Below, piece after piece: positions 45,297 through 56,905 of a stretch of 64,000 bases of DNA. Below the pieces are notes generated by a model that saw only the letters and a program-made list of their open reading frames with translations, was not told the origin of the DNA and did no database searches. Source of the DNA: Taxillus chinensis. Its lineage: Eukaryota > Streptophyta > Magnoliopsida > Santalales > Loranthaceae. How positions within the stretch are numbered: position 1 is the stretch's first letter; the number at the start of each line of letters is the position of its first letter. The translations under genes and the position numbers were made by a program. The stretch lies in assembly GCA_023512835.1 (NCBI GenBank), contig CM042088.1, forward strand, positions 9,912,078 through 9,976,077, read 5' to 3'.

Positions 45297-46682
45297 TGAT
45301 GGTCCCTTGGAGCCTAGAGGGGGGTGAATAGGCTCTTATCGAAACTCTTTTTATTCTCGTATGACACAACACTTATCTACTTAAGTGATAGAATCACTGC
45401 GCAAGACAACCAGATAGTGGAAGTATTTTGTTTTATTATCAAGAGATTAGTACAACAAAATAGAAGTAAGACTCTCTTACACTCTGTTTACAAAAGGATT
45501 CACACACTAGCCTAGATTATATCTTTGAGCTCTTGTGCATACATGAGATTGATTCAGGCTCGTTCACCTGCATGCATACATTCAAATATACAAGTATGAA
45601 TATTTATACAAAAACATTCCTAAAAGACAGCCTTGGAACTTGTAGTTCCGAAATGCGTGCAGCACTAACTATTCCTCGGTAATCTCTCTGCCTTGACTGC
45701 TGCGGTTTGTGGAGCTCAAGATCTTGGGTTTGAAGAGTATAAGTGCCTTTCTGAGTTCCCAAATATAATTAAAGTTGTGTCCACATATCCGGGTGATCCA
45801 CGTGTAAGATTCTTCAGGTTCTCGACAAGTTTGTCTTACATCGGGACACCACGAGCTGATAACCTTAAATGCGGTTAAGTTAAAGCAGCATCTTCTTGGT
45901 CCGGTGTAATTTTCCTTACTCCGTAGCTAATGAAGCTCGGAACCTTACTCCATGTCAGTGGTTGCTTACTCCGTATCTATTTGGTACTGGAATCCTTAGT
46001 CCGTGTCAGCGCTTCCTTACTCCGTGTGAATGAGAAGGTCAGAGTGCTTATTCCGTATCAGTGCTTCCTTACTCCGCATGTAAGTTCCTTACTCCGTATG
46101 TAAGTTCCTTACTCCGTATGTAAGTTCCTTACTCTGTGCGAGTCTAAAGGATCGGATGGCTTACTCCGTACTAGCACATCCTTACTCCGCATGAATGAGT
46201 GGTCCGGATTCCTTACTCCGCATCTGTACTTTCTTACTCCGTATGTATGAAAGACTCGGATGCTTTACTCCGTGTCTTCTTCACTGTAGTTCATTTGAGT
46301 GAAAGACTTGACTTTTTAGCTTCGTGTTGACTCTTTTACTCCGTGCGACCTTGTAGACCAAGATTCTTACTCCGCATCAGTTTGACTTAGTCCGTTTGAA
46401 GCATTAAGAGTAGATTCCGTAATCCGTAGCTTTTAAGTCCTTAGTCTGCACAAATGTTCCTTATTCCGTATGTATTGGTGACTTGGTTATTTACCAAGTG
46501 TTTGATGACACTCACTCTTGTCCAGATCAGGATTATGTATCCTGTCCTTAGCTTTGCTCTTATGAGTGTATCTCCGGATTAATAACATATCTTTCTGCAA
46601 TGATCAAAGAGACACAAAAGATCTAAGATCAAATTACATAGGGCTTTATCAGCATTATCTAAATTCTGGGCTTGATCCAACA
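45297..46682 (-). repeat. C2 3' LTR (1386 bp, TTACTCCG array)
   Basis: Minus strand starts TGTTGGATCAAG at 46682 and ends GGGACCATCA at 45297. Between about 45910 and 46460 the plus strand carries some 25 copies of TTACTCCG or close variants, including three tandem copies of a 20-bp unit (46075-46137), against two in the other LTR. A 61-codon open frame at 45693-45878 is conserved in both LTRs only because LTRs are copies of each other. Confidence 0.93.
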
Positions 46683-46921
46683 ATCTCCCCCAATTATGGA
46701 TATGCCCAAACCCTTTGTAATCTGATCTGGTAAGCAGTGCAAAAAGATAACATACAGAATACACATCACAACCATTTTCATTTATCAGCAACAGAATACA
46801 ATTCAGCCTTTATACAAGATTTTCATTAAGGTATATAAGGCTTACTATACTTGAAGATCATTGTTGCTGCCTTCTCTCTAAGCTCCATTGTCTGCTTCGT
46901 CGTATAAGTGGTGTGTTGGCT

Positions 46922-48762
46922 TCAAGATTTGTCCACAGTTAAGAATGACTTGATGAAGTAACAGACAAAGGCCCCACAGCTATCTCCATCTGGCTGTTGT
47001 GGCACTTGCTTCTTGCCCCGGAATGTCACCTTCAGCTTCTCAGTTGGTCTCAAAGGAGTGATGCCCAACTTTTCATATAATCCGGCTTTCTTCACAGCTT
47101 CAGTCAACCTGAGACACAGTGGTTCCCATTGATTCTTTCTTACATACTGCACTACAATCTGATGAGAATCATCTGTTTGGACTGAATCATGAAGACAACC
47201 ATCATGAAATGTGGCGACATGATCCGGTATGGAATGAGGATAGTTGAGAGAGTACTCCATGGCTTGCTATCCTCAGCAGTTCCGTCGATAAAGGACTGAA
47301 TAATATCTATACTGGGAAGATAGCCCTCATTCCAGCATGGCAGAACTTCAAACAAGTGGCCGTCCTTGTACAGAGATGGAAACAGCCTCATCTCCATTTT
47401 AGTATCCCTAGAGAAGTTGTCAATGTCGTCTGTTGTAAAGAGGCCTTTCTCCAAACAAAGGGTCCGAATGTCATCCGGGGAGAAAGGGTACATGTCAAAG
47501 AGACATCTTCACTCGGCAGAAGACACAGCATAGGACTTTATTGCCTTACGCGCGCTTCCATCCGCATCAGAAGGGTCACACGCCGCGTATGATGGGAGGA
47601 AGGTGTCAGCTGCGGATGGAGAGGATGGAGGAAGAGCTGCAGTCGAGGAGCTTGGCTGAGAGAAGCAACTATATTTGGGGATTTGAACTCCCGAAAGAAT
47701 TGAAGAGGCAGGCCGCTTCTTAGCACGAGTGGATGGTTATGGTGCAGGAGGAGCAGAAGGATCAGATGACACTCTCTCCCCCGGTTTGGCAGATCGCCGG
47801 GAAGCAACGGGAGGGCGAGCTATCGTGTGCGCCAGGTCCGCGAAGGAGGTAGACAAGGAGTGGACGGACGAGGCGACGAGATCCATCTTCTGTTCCATGG
47901 AAGTGGAGGAGTCAGTGAGAGCGGATAGGAGTTGGGCGCCAAGAGCATCAACCTTGGCGGCGGTGGCAGATATTTGGGCGCTATGAGCTTGGGCGTGTCG
48001 GTCCAGCTGGGTGGAGAGCACAGCGTCGGAGTGAACCGTGCCAAAAGAAGCACGCCCAAGGGCCAACTCCGGAGCTTTGGAGGACTCCCCCGCATGAACA
48101 GGAGCAGGAGTTCGCTGGACAGAGGAGTCCGCAGGAGTATCAGCAGCAGCAGTAGAAGGGGCATCCGGAGCAGCAGAGGCATCCGGAGTAGTGGACCCGC
48201 TTTGACCAGATAGGTCAACAACGGGAATGTCAACAGTAGGAGAAGAAGGTCCAGCCTTAGCAGGGGAAGGACTTCGTGCGGCATGGACCAGGCTGGAGGG
48301 GGTAGGGAACGACACATTTGGAATGGAGGCCGGCGTAAGAAAGCCTTGGTCCAAGTTCCAGATGATCATGGTCTCCGGGGATTGGGTATGGCGAGTGTAA
48401 AACACCCGGAGATCGGTGTTAGGAATGGAGGCGGTGTGGGCAAGGCTGAAACGGAGCCATAGGTCCGTTAAGGTGTCAGCAGAGAGATGGTCAAGGTAAT
48501 CTCGGGGTTAAGGTAGGGGAGGCAAAGGAGCTTCTAGAATGGATTCCGGGACATCAATAGTGGCGGCAGCAATGGCGGTATCAACCACGGCAGCAACACC
48601 GGAAGTGGAGGGGGTGGGGACATCCGTAGCAGAAGGAGCTGAAGAAACAGCTCGAGGGGCACTGCGCTGAGATGGCCCCGCAACCTCAGAGGGTTCATCA
48701 CGGACGCTGTGCTGGGAGGCCTGAGAGATGGATCGTGCAGCAATGGACCGAATCCGCGAGGA
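46922..48762 (-). pseudogene. C2 extra ORF, C-terminal part (Ser/Pro linker, helices, Ulp1-like domain)
   Basis: Continues the frame of 49542-48763 past a TGA. A Ser/Ala/Pro-rich linker (about 48690-48060), a helical segment (LDRHAQAHSAQISATAAKVDALGAQL), another low-complexity stretch, then the domain beginning MYPFSPDDIRTLCLEKGLFTTDDI (47493). Stops in frame near 48508 (TAA), 47737 (TAA) and 47509 (TGA). A frameshift near 47260 moves the rest into the 47260-46922 frame, which ends QQPDGDSCGAFVCYFIKSFL, the Q...D.CG..VC signature of C48 (Ulp1) cysteine proteases with the Cys retained. His and Asp candidates lie in the short HVATFHDGCLHDS region, but their assignment is uncertain. Confidence 0.75.
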
Positions 48763-49542
48763 TCAGTGAGCAGAGCTGACGTCAGGGGCATGGCTATCGG
48801 AGGGGTCACCAAGAGAACTGCCTTGTTGTTTCGTGGCAGGGAGAATACGGAGAGCTGCAGAGGGATGGCGGGCTGTCATGTTCCCATCAGGCATAATATA
48901 GCGAAGATAGTGATCCGGAGGAAAGGGAACAGCGTCAGAGCGGGCGAAATGGTCCGGATGAAGATGTCGGAAGACAATGCTTAGGATGCGCCCGAAGGAA
49001 AGGTTCTTGGGTCCAGTCTGCAGTAGTCGGAACAAAAATGTCCCCCAGTCCATCGGAAGACCATCAAAAACGCCGTACATGGCCAGAAGAAGATTGTACG
49101 GAACAGAGTCCAGAGCGGAAGTGCGAGCCAGTAAACAGTGACTCAGTATGACCGCCATACAGCGATAGCGGCCTTGGAAGGACTTCACCTTGTATTCCTT
49201 GCCTTTATAGTTGCAACCCATAGAAGCCACCATGGAATCGGCATCGGGGCGCTGTGATTCACCGGGGGGTAGGCTGAGAGCAGCGCGGAGAATGTCGGGG
49301 GTAATGAGGATGGATTCACCGCAAACATAGGAGATGATGGAGTCGGTGGTATAGCGGATCCGTAGGTAATACTCGAGAATGTCGTCGATAAGAAGATCGA
49401 CAGGATTGGAGATCAAGTCGAGTATGTGAGAGGCTTCTAGAAGAGGGCGAAGTTGGGAAAACCAGTCCGGAGGGTTGGATACAGCGCTCCAATCCACCAG
49501 ATGGCCGGGATTGACGCCGGAAAGAGAGGTTTTGGGTGCCAT
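48763..49542 (-). pseudogene. C2 extra ORF, N-terminal part ('putative plant transposon protein'-like domain)
   Basis: An intact 259-codon frame from ATG 49542 (MAPKTSLSGVNPGHLVDW). Blocks LLIDDILEYYLRIRYT, ITPDILRAALSLPPGES, RCMAVILSHCLLARTSALDSV, LLAMYGVFDGLPMDWGTFLFRLL and ILSIVFRHLHPDHF are shared in order, though diverged, with C1 15355-16251. They resemble the plant-specific domain named 'putative plant transposon protein'. It ends at TGA 48763-48765, where CGA is a likely ancestor because the same frame stays open with sensible composition beyond. ATG choice rests on the upstream TATA/CT-leader and alignment with the C1 start. Confidence 0.7.
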
Positions 49543-49760
49543 TGTAGATGAAAATTGAAGGGTGAGAGGGAAGGCGAGATCTTAGGGATTGAAGGAGCAA
49601 TCGAGAGTTTTAGGGATTTGAAAAGAGTAACACTCGTGCTTCGCAGGAATGACCAGAATATATAAGACTGAGTCCGTAAATGTCAGTGGGTCTAGGAATG
49701 TGGCGAGAGAAACAGTAGACCGCTTGACAGGCTGATGTCATTAGTCTTGATATTGGTGTG
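49543..49760 (-). promoter_or_regulatory. Putative internal promoter and leader of the C2 extra ORF
   Basis: On the minus strand, a TATA-like TTATATATTC lies about 120 bases before the ATG (plus-strand position about 49658-49667). It is followed by a pyrimidine-rich leader (AATCCCTAAAACTCTCG, CTTCCCTCTCACCCTTC). No such arrangement precedes gag. The same layout occurs upstream of the C1 extra ORF. Activity is inferred. Confidence 0.5.
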
Positions 49761-51220
49761 CCTCCGAATTAAAAGATGACGTGGAGACGGCATGACCAAA
49801 TAAGGATAACAGCTGTTTGCCTTCCAGGGGAAGTGTGTGCATCCCGAGATATGCATTTAATGAATCATCATTATTCCTCCTCAGAAGCACGCGATATGAA
49901 ATAAGACATGGATTATCGCAATTTGACAGTATCAGGAGTCCGGAGGAATGAACCGACAATCATCCGAAATAAGCGATAGTCGAGTAACGAGTATCCGGAT
50001 GAAAAGTAGACCGTGTCCGTGGTAACAGAGTGCAATGAGAGAAAAGTAGATTCCTTTGCTGTCAATAAGTCGAAGAGAACAGAAGTACCACAACACTTCA
50101 AATCCAAGACTATGGACTGGATTTATCGATAGGGGTGCAAAGAAAATCTGAACCTGTAGCTTCACAAAGATAAGCTAAGAGTACAAAAGCTTAACAGGTA
50201 AGGATTAGTACGGATTAGGAGAAAATAGTCAGTGAAGAGCTATATAATCCGAACTAATGAGTAGCAGAACTTATGCATTACAAAGAATGAAATAGACATA
50301 TACATACTAGAGAATGATCAATGTGACTGAATCAGGGCTTATGTCAGATAATAAATTCACAAGTTCATATAGGTCAACATAGCGAAACCGTCCTGCTGAA
50401 TGACATAGCTAAGATTAATTAAAAATCATATGATTTGACCACACGAGGATTCATGAGTGAAAAATGACGAAGTGGACACATGTTAAAAGCAAGTAGTTGA
50501 TTATCCGATTAAAATGCATGGTTGAAGAAAAAAAAAGTACATCCAAGCATGCCGCAATTCTGTTTCAACAACGCATGTCCAGTCAGATCCGGAAGTAAAG
50601 GGTCAAAGGAGGGAGTATCTGAGACATATTAGGGGGATATTACTGAGGTAATAGCTGAAGCTTAGGCTCCCCCGTAGATCATTCGATCCTCTCAATGAAA
50701 GGCTCTCCCTCGAATAGACAGCCAGGAAAGAGGTCATGAGACATATAGGGGGGGTATTACTTGAATAATTTATAAAGCATATCCTCTCGGTAGACCTTTC
50801 CGGCTTAAAGAAATTCAGCATGGTCTATCCTTTCAGGAAACTATACTTCAGAAGCTGATCAGACTGTGATTGTGTATTCATCCACCAGGCATTCCGAGCT
50901 AACCCATTTCATTTCTTCAACAATACATGTTAATAGAGTAATCTAAATGAACAGGCATTTGTTATGTGGTGATTAGTGGAAATTAAGATCATGAAACCAG
51001 AATGAGGTTAACCATATAAACTTTAATCATGTTTGCTTAAACGACTTCAGTCGGGAAACGCAAGCATCATCCCAAATATGAAGTTGCTATCAATATCAGA
51101 AGCATGAAGCACATTAGACAGTAAGTATGATCATCATTAAGATTAGTATGTATCTCATACTATCAATAAAAGCACAATGCATGTTCTGAAAACAACTACT
51201 GATGGATAATAGGTGAGAAG
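49761..51220 (-). other. C2 spacer between pol and extra ORF
   Basis: 1.46 kb with no supportable gene. Words with CCGGA and TCCGTA recur, reminiscent of the TTACTCCG vocabulary of the LTR. Purine/pyrimidine blocks such as TTAGGGGGATATT (about 50629) and TAGGGGGGGTATT (about 50744) lie on the plus strand. Open frames here are short and motif-free. Confidence 0.5.
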
Positions 51221-52831
51221 CTATGCAGAAAAGTCGAGCATACCTAATTTGAGAAGAAGTTCAGAAAATCTTACATCAGGTAGGGGCTTTGTGAGTATAT
51301 CCGCCAGTTGATCTTCAGTAGCAACATGTTCCAGGGATATGTGCTTTTTAAGAACATGATCGCGAATGAAATGATGCCTGACCTCAATATGTTTTGTCTT
51401 TGGATGCATGATGGGATTATTGTTGATAGCAATAGCACTAGTATTGTCACAGTAGAGTGGAACAGATGTCATGTTGAAGCCGTAGTCAGTAAGTTGACTT
51501 TGCATCCAGAGAAGCTATGCGCAGCAACTCCCAAAGACTATATATTCCGCTCAGCAGAGATGTTGATACGGAATTCGCTTTTCGAACCAAGAGATCAATC
51601 TGTTTCCAAGGAATTGGCATGTACCACTGGTGTTTTTCCTGTCGATGCGACACCCGGCAAAATCAACATCAGAATATCCGGATAAGGCGAAGTTTGGACT
51701 CTTGTGGGTACCAGAGTCCCAAATTAATTGTCCCTTTGAGATACCTTAATATCCGTTTTACATGAAGCATATGTGACTCTTTGGGATTCGCCTGATATCT
51801 TGCGCAAATGTAAGTTGCAAACATTATGTCCGGGCGACTTGCTGTAAGATACAGCAAGGATCCAATCATCCCTCTGTATTCAGTCACATTCACTCGATTT
51901 GCCATCAATATCCGGGGTCTAACTTGGCATTGACCGGCATTGGAGTTTTGACGGGAGACGAACCTTCCATACCAAACTTCTTGATTAAGTCACGAGTATA
52001 CTTAGCTTGGTTTATGAAGGTCCCTTCCTTCAGTTGTTTGACTTCGATCCCAAGGAAGTAGGACAGTTCTCCCATCATACTCATCTCAAACTTGCTAGTC
52101 ATTAACTTGACAAATTCATCACAAAGTTTCGGATTAGTTGATCCGAAAATGATATCATCCACGTATATATGTACGATCAGAGTATGTCCTTTCTCTTTCC
52201 GTAAGAATAGCGTGGTGTCAATCTTCCCTTTTTGAAAGTTGTGAGCAAGTAAGAATTCCGAAAGTGTGTCGTACCAGGCTCTTGGAGCTTGCTTCAATCC
52301 ATACAAAGCTTTCCTTAGTTTGTAAACTAGATGTCCAGCCTTGGGTTCAATGAAACCTGGAGGTTGTTCAACGTACACCTCCACTTGAAGATCTCCATTT
52401 AGGAATGCACTCTTGACGTCCATTTGATAAACTATGAAGTTTTCATATGAAGCATACGCCAGAAACATTCGGATTGCCTCAAGTCTTGCCATCGGATCAA
52501 AGGTCTCATCATAGTCTATTCCTTCTTCTTGACGATATCCTTTGGCTACCAGTCTAGCTTTGTTCTGGATTACAATTCCATCCGTATCAAGCTTGTTCTG
52601 GAACACCTATTTAACTCCTATGACTTGCTGAGACTTAGGCCTTGGTACTAGAGTCCACACATTATTTCTCTTAAATTGATTCAGCTCTTCTTGCATGGCT
52701 TCTATCCAATTCGAATCCCGAAGAGCTTCATCCACCACCTTTGGTTCTATTTGAGATAGAAAACACGAGTAAAAACACATGTTGGAGGTGGCTGCTCTTG
52801 TTCTTACACCAACAGTAGGATCACCAATCAC
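51221..52831 (-). pseudogene. pol: C2 pol: reverse transcriptase and RNase H
   Basis: Copia RT in the frame 52606-51905: [50 protein letters not shown], catalytic YVDDIIFGS (near 52150-52170) and [20 protein letters not shown] at 52607-52609 stands where the family has Trp (GVK-W-VF). RNase H is split: 51908-51669 (GSLLYLTASRPDIMFAT) and 51505-51221 (YCDNTSAIAINNNP, MHPKTKHIEVRHH, ADILTKPLPDVRF, LGMLDFSA). Between them, the block around IDRKNTSGTCQFLGNR is readable only with frame changes. It is the closest relative of C1 pol in the window. Confidence 0.92.
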
Positions 52832-54150
52832 TTGATCTGAGGGATGGTTTCGGGTCCATCTGTAATTCTGTGCATGTGATGGTTGATCTTGAATCTGCCA
52901 GGTTAAGTGGTTGAGCTTCTTCCGGACCTAATGTTTCCGTATTAGGAGGTACGGTAGAACTAGGTGGTTCTTTAACACTATTTCTTTCAGTGTTAACCGG
53001 TTCGGACGGACTTGAAGGTGCTCTGGAATTTTGGGTATCCGTAGGAGTATGTCCGGAGCTTAACGGTAGTCCTGAGTCCGAATCATCCGTAGCATCATCC
53101 ATATAATTTCTTTGTGCTTCGCTGATGCCACGTGGTTGGTCAGAATGTATATCAGGAACACTCATAAACTTCGAGTAATCGATGTTGCTATCCGGGACAT
53201 GCACATTAGAACTTGAAGAAGCAACTTTTGACCATTCAAGATTAGCTTCATCAAAAGTCATATAGATAGATTCTTCAACTTTAAAAAGTTTTATATTGAA
53301 GACCCGATAAGCCTTGCTATGTAATGAGTACCCGACAAACATCCCATCATCAGATTTTGGTTTAAATTTATTCCGGGTTTCTTTGCCATTTATCAATATA
53401 TAGCAAGTACACCCAAAAGCTCTGAAATGTGAAATTGAAGGCTTTCGTCCTCTTCACATCTCATAGGGTGTTTTCATGGTAGATTTATTTATTAGAGTTC
53501 TGTTCTGAACATAGCAGGTAGTGGACACAGCTTCAGCCTATAAACTGAGAGGAAGCGTTGCCCCTGCTAACATAGATTTGCCAGCCTCGACTAAAGTACG
53601 ATTCTTGCGCTCAGCTACCCCATTTGTTGTGGAGTTCTGGGCGCATAGAAGTCATGCTGAATGCCCTGTTCAGAACAATATGATCTCATATCTGAAAAAT
53701 CAAATTCTGTACCATGATCACTCCTGATGCACTTTATGCTCAGTCCTTGTGAGTTGCTTATCCAGTTGAAAAGATGTACAAGATGCTCAAAAGTTTGATC
53801 CTTTGATTTCAGGAACATCACCCATGTGTATCTGGTGAAATCATCGATAACCACAAGGGTATATCTCGCACCAGCCAGCGAAGGAACAGAAATAGGACCA
53901 CAGAGGTCCATATGAAGAAGTTGCAGAGGAGCAGTTATTGAATTAACTGATTTGCTCTTAAAGCTATGTTTGGTCTGTTTGCCGAGTTGGCATTCTCGAC
54001 AGAGTGTCTCTGGAGTATTTGAGTTTAAGTAGACCAGGTGACAAGATCAAGTGATGCTAACTTAGACGAGTGTCTTAAAGTTTAAATGTGCGCATCGCTT
54101 GTGCCATAACCAACTATCTTCATCTAGAGCTTTAGTGAGGAAGCATACGA
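52832..54150 (-). pseudogene. pol: C2 pol: integrase
   Basis: The core frame 53911-53615 shows HMDLCGPISVPSLAGARY (first Asp), IRSDHGTEFDFSD (second Asp, intact here) and YAPRTPQQ. The Glu block (AERKNRTL) lies just after a frame change near 53620. The minus strand then reads a TAG (plus 53538-53540) in the context SL-stop-AEAV, exactly where C1 also has TAG. The C-terminal part 53396-52821 contains KSDDGMFVGYSLHSKAYRVFN, VEESIYMTFDEA and the acidic/Ser-rich linker before RT. The zinc finger (54150-53920) is frame-broken. Confidence 0.88.
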
Positions 54151-54570
54151 GTCGAAGAATTATTTCTTAAGACCACCGAGTATATGTCCCCATCTCTTGA
54201 TTCGGATAACTTTACATCTCCAGGATAAGTTTTCCCTCTTCGTACAGGTGTTGGACATAAAGGAAACAAGAAATCCTTTGTCACATAAATTACTGACACT
54301 TAGCAAATTATGCTTCAAACCTTCGACTAGTGCAACTCTAGTGATTGATACATAGCCGTTGGTTAAAGTGCCATACCCGAGAGTCTTACCTTTGCTGTTG
54401 TCACCATATGAAATGGATGGACCTCGTTTTTCATTAACTTCTACAAGCAGAGTCTGATCACCCATCATATGTCCGGAGCATCCACTCTCAAGGATCCACT
54501 TGCTTTGATTGATCTTTAACTTCAAGTGATCCGGCAGTGCATTCTAGAGATGCTCCTGAAAGACAACAGT
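54151..54570 (-). pseudogene. pol: C2 pol: protease region
   Basis: In the gag frame after the gag stop and one more stop. KWILESGCSGHMMGD corresponds to the copia protease active site, usually W.LDSG.S.HM, so the catalytic Asp is replaced by Glu. It continues with SYGDNSKGKTLGYGTLTNG and LVEGLKHNLLSVSNLCDKG, the standard block between protease and integrase. Reading frame breaks near 54200. Confidence 0.85.
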
Positions 54571-56845
54571 TTACACTTTTGGTGCCCAAACTTGTTTCGG
54601 GCAGTTAGAAAGAACAGCAGTAATGTCAACAGTTCCGGATTTGACTTTGCTAAGACTTTTAGCTCTCCAAGTTGACTTTAATTTGTTAGTTTCAGCTGCT
54701 TCTTTTATTTGGGTTATCTTGGGAGAGACACTCCTTTGAGGTTTAGCTTTTGTTTTGCTCGAAGAACCCTTTTTGTTGAACTGATCTTTATTGGTACGAA
54801 TTTGATTACAAAGCCAGTTATTAGGTAAACTCCGACATTCATAGTGATAATGACCTATTTCCCTACAGATGGAACAAACACTATAATGCGGAGTACAAAC
54901 AGGGGATACAGGTCTCTTAGATTTTACAGACTTTCTACTCTGTTCCCTGTGGCCTAATCCATTGCATTTGGGTGACGCGCTCTTGGCCCTAGATGCGTCA
55001 GCCTTAGCCTTTCCTTTCTTTTTGGGTGTTACAGTTTTGGCTTTAACTGCAGCAGCCTTTCCTTCATCATTAGTTACGGATGCTACTGCTTCGGGAAGTG
55101 CAGTAACAGTCTCAACTCCACAGTCATAAACTATGGTGCCACCTGAAATGAAACCATCCAACGGTTTAGACGTACTAATAGGATATAAGTTGGTTAGTTT
55201 TGGAGTGAAATCCGAAGGACACTCAGTAGCTTGAGCATTAGAGGTTGATGATTCTGAACCTAGGCCAAGTTTGACTCGAACATTATCCGGATCAGTCCTA
55301 AATGAAGAGGCTATTTCCCCGGATTTAAGCCACTTGCGATTTATTTCCTTTTCCTGTTCTAGTTCATTCTCGAGTCTTTTTACAATAACTTTTAGGCCAG
55401 AAAGATTGGTATTTAGCAGATGATTTTCAGCCCTTAGATCGTGATACCAAGCTTCTTTTCCTCTGAAGTCAGCTATGTCTTTTTCAAGTCTAGTAATAGT
55501 AAATTCAAGACGTTTATTCTGACTTTCCATATCTTTGTACATTTGAGTAATTATTAGTCTTTCATTCTTTTCATGATCACATTCAGTAGTAAGAGATTCT
55601 AATTTACTCATGAGCTCAGAGATAGATGGTACCTCAGTATTTGCCATGAGACAAACGTTCGGCTTAGGAGTTGGCTCATCATCCGAGGATTCCTCCTCTT
55701 CTTCCGAGCCACTGATGTACTTTGTCACGAACGCCTTCCTCTTGTTCTTGCTGTTGTCTGAGGTGGTACGTCGAGGAGTAACCTTGTCACTTTTCTCTGC
55801 CGTCTTAGATTTGGATCTGCATTCCTTGGCCCAGTGACGGGGTTTCCCACAATTAAAGCATTCTTGGGAGCTTGACTCCGATCGTTCCTTCCTTTTGGAT
55901 GATGAGGAGCCTCTTCTAAATCCTTTTTTACTTTTCTGAAGGAATCGTTCAAAGGATTTGACAAGAAGAGCTATTTCCTCTTCTGCGTCTGAGTCAGAAT
56001 TCTCTGACTCATCCGTATCATCCTCTTGATGATTACTAGAGTATTCCATAGCTTTGAGAGCTACCCCCTTTTCTTTCCGAGCTATTTTCTCATCACGGTC
56101 AGTGTATCTGAATCTGACCTCATGAGTCCGAAGCTCTCCATATATTTCCACAAGGGCAGTAAACTGCCAGTTTTTGTCAGCTTGCATCTGGCAAGGATCG
56201 AAAGAACTTGTCATTGATTTGAGACTGAGTGTAGTGCTCATTGACAGTTTTTAGCTCTAGAATGAGCTTGCCGAATCTCCGATAGATGCTCTCAAGGGAT
56301 TCGCCAAGTTTGTGATTGAAACTCTCAAAATTCTGTCTGAGAGCACATATCACATTTTGCATTTGGGACTGACTCCCCTCATAGAGGATTGTCAGTTTAT
56401 CCCAGACAGCTTTTGCTGACGTGCAGCCCTGGACGTCCGTGAAAGCCTCGGAATCCAAAGATGATGTAACATAAGTCAGAGCCTTTTCACTAGCGCACTG
56501 CCAGGCTCTTTCATCGTTGGTAAGTTCGGCATCCGTCTTTGACCTTCTAACTCCATGTTCTTCGATAGTCATCGGAATTGGAATCTCCTGATGAAGACAG
56601 GGCCACATGAGATGATCATGGCATACCATGAACATCTTCATGCGAGCTTTCCACTGGGAGAAAAGCTCAGGTGTGAATTTGGGCAGTTTTGTCAGAGTAA
56701 AACCAGAACTCCGTGGTTGAGGAGTGGTGGTAGCAGCAGGTTGAGGTGGGTCGATGTTTTCACTGCTGCTTCGATTCGGGATGGGCTCTTGTGCACCTCC
56801 GGAGTTAAGGCGAGTGTTGAATAGTGTACTACTTTCTTCGGCCAT
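54571..56845 (-). pseudogene. gag: C2 gag
   Basis: Starts at ATG 56845 (MAEESSTLFNTRLNSGG), 60 bases inside the 5' LTR. The capsid part (UBN2/retrotran_gag-like) shows LPKFTPELFSQWKARMKMFM, AKAVWDKLTILYEGSQSQMQ and ESLESIYRRFGKLILEL. A single frameshift near 56190 joins the 556-codon second frame 56241-54571. That frame has CCHC knuckle 1 (CFNCGKPRHWAKEC), an acidic/Ser stretch, a long coiled coil (about residues 200-300), a basic linker and CCHC knuckle 2 (CSICREIGHYHYEC), ending VWAPKV-stop. C1 retains the same second knuckle and ending. Confidence 0.9.
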
Positions 56846-56891
56846 TGCTTAGAGTAAAAGAGTGGGATCTCTACTTAGAACAAATAGACTT

Positions 56892-56903
56892 GCTTTGATA
56901 CCA
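56892..56903 (-). other. Primer-binding site of C2 (initiator Met tRNA, one mismatch)
   Basis: The minus strand reads TGGTATCAAAGC two bases inside the 5' LTR. It differs at one base from the usual TGGTATCAGAGC. Confidence 0.9.
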
Positions 56904-56905
56904 CT

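Noticed and set aside
45693..45878. 61-codon frame conserved at 45693-45878 and 57302-57487
   Set aside because: Conservation is explained by the two C2 LTRs being copies; it has no start context or known motif.
45910..46460. Regular short repeats that might suggest a CRISPR-like array
   Set aside because: Spacers and repeats are of irregular length, the words vary, the site is inside a plant LTR, and no cas-like gene exists.
46922..49542. Alternative that the C2 extra ORF is a separate Mutator-like transposon with a Ulp1 cargo
   Set aside because: No terminal inverted repeats or 9-bp duplications were seen around it. The same position in C1 argues that it belongs to the Copia element, but a genome search is needed to exclude an old insertion.
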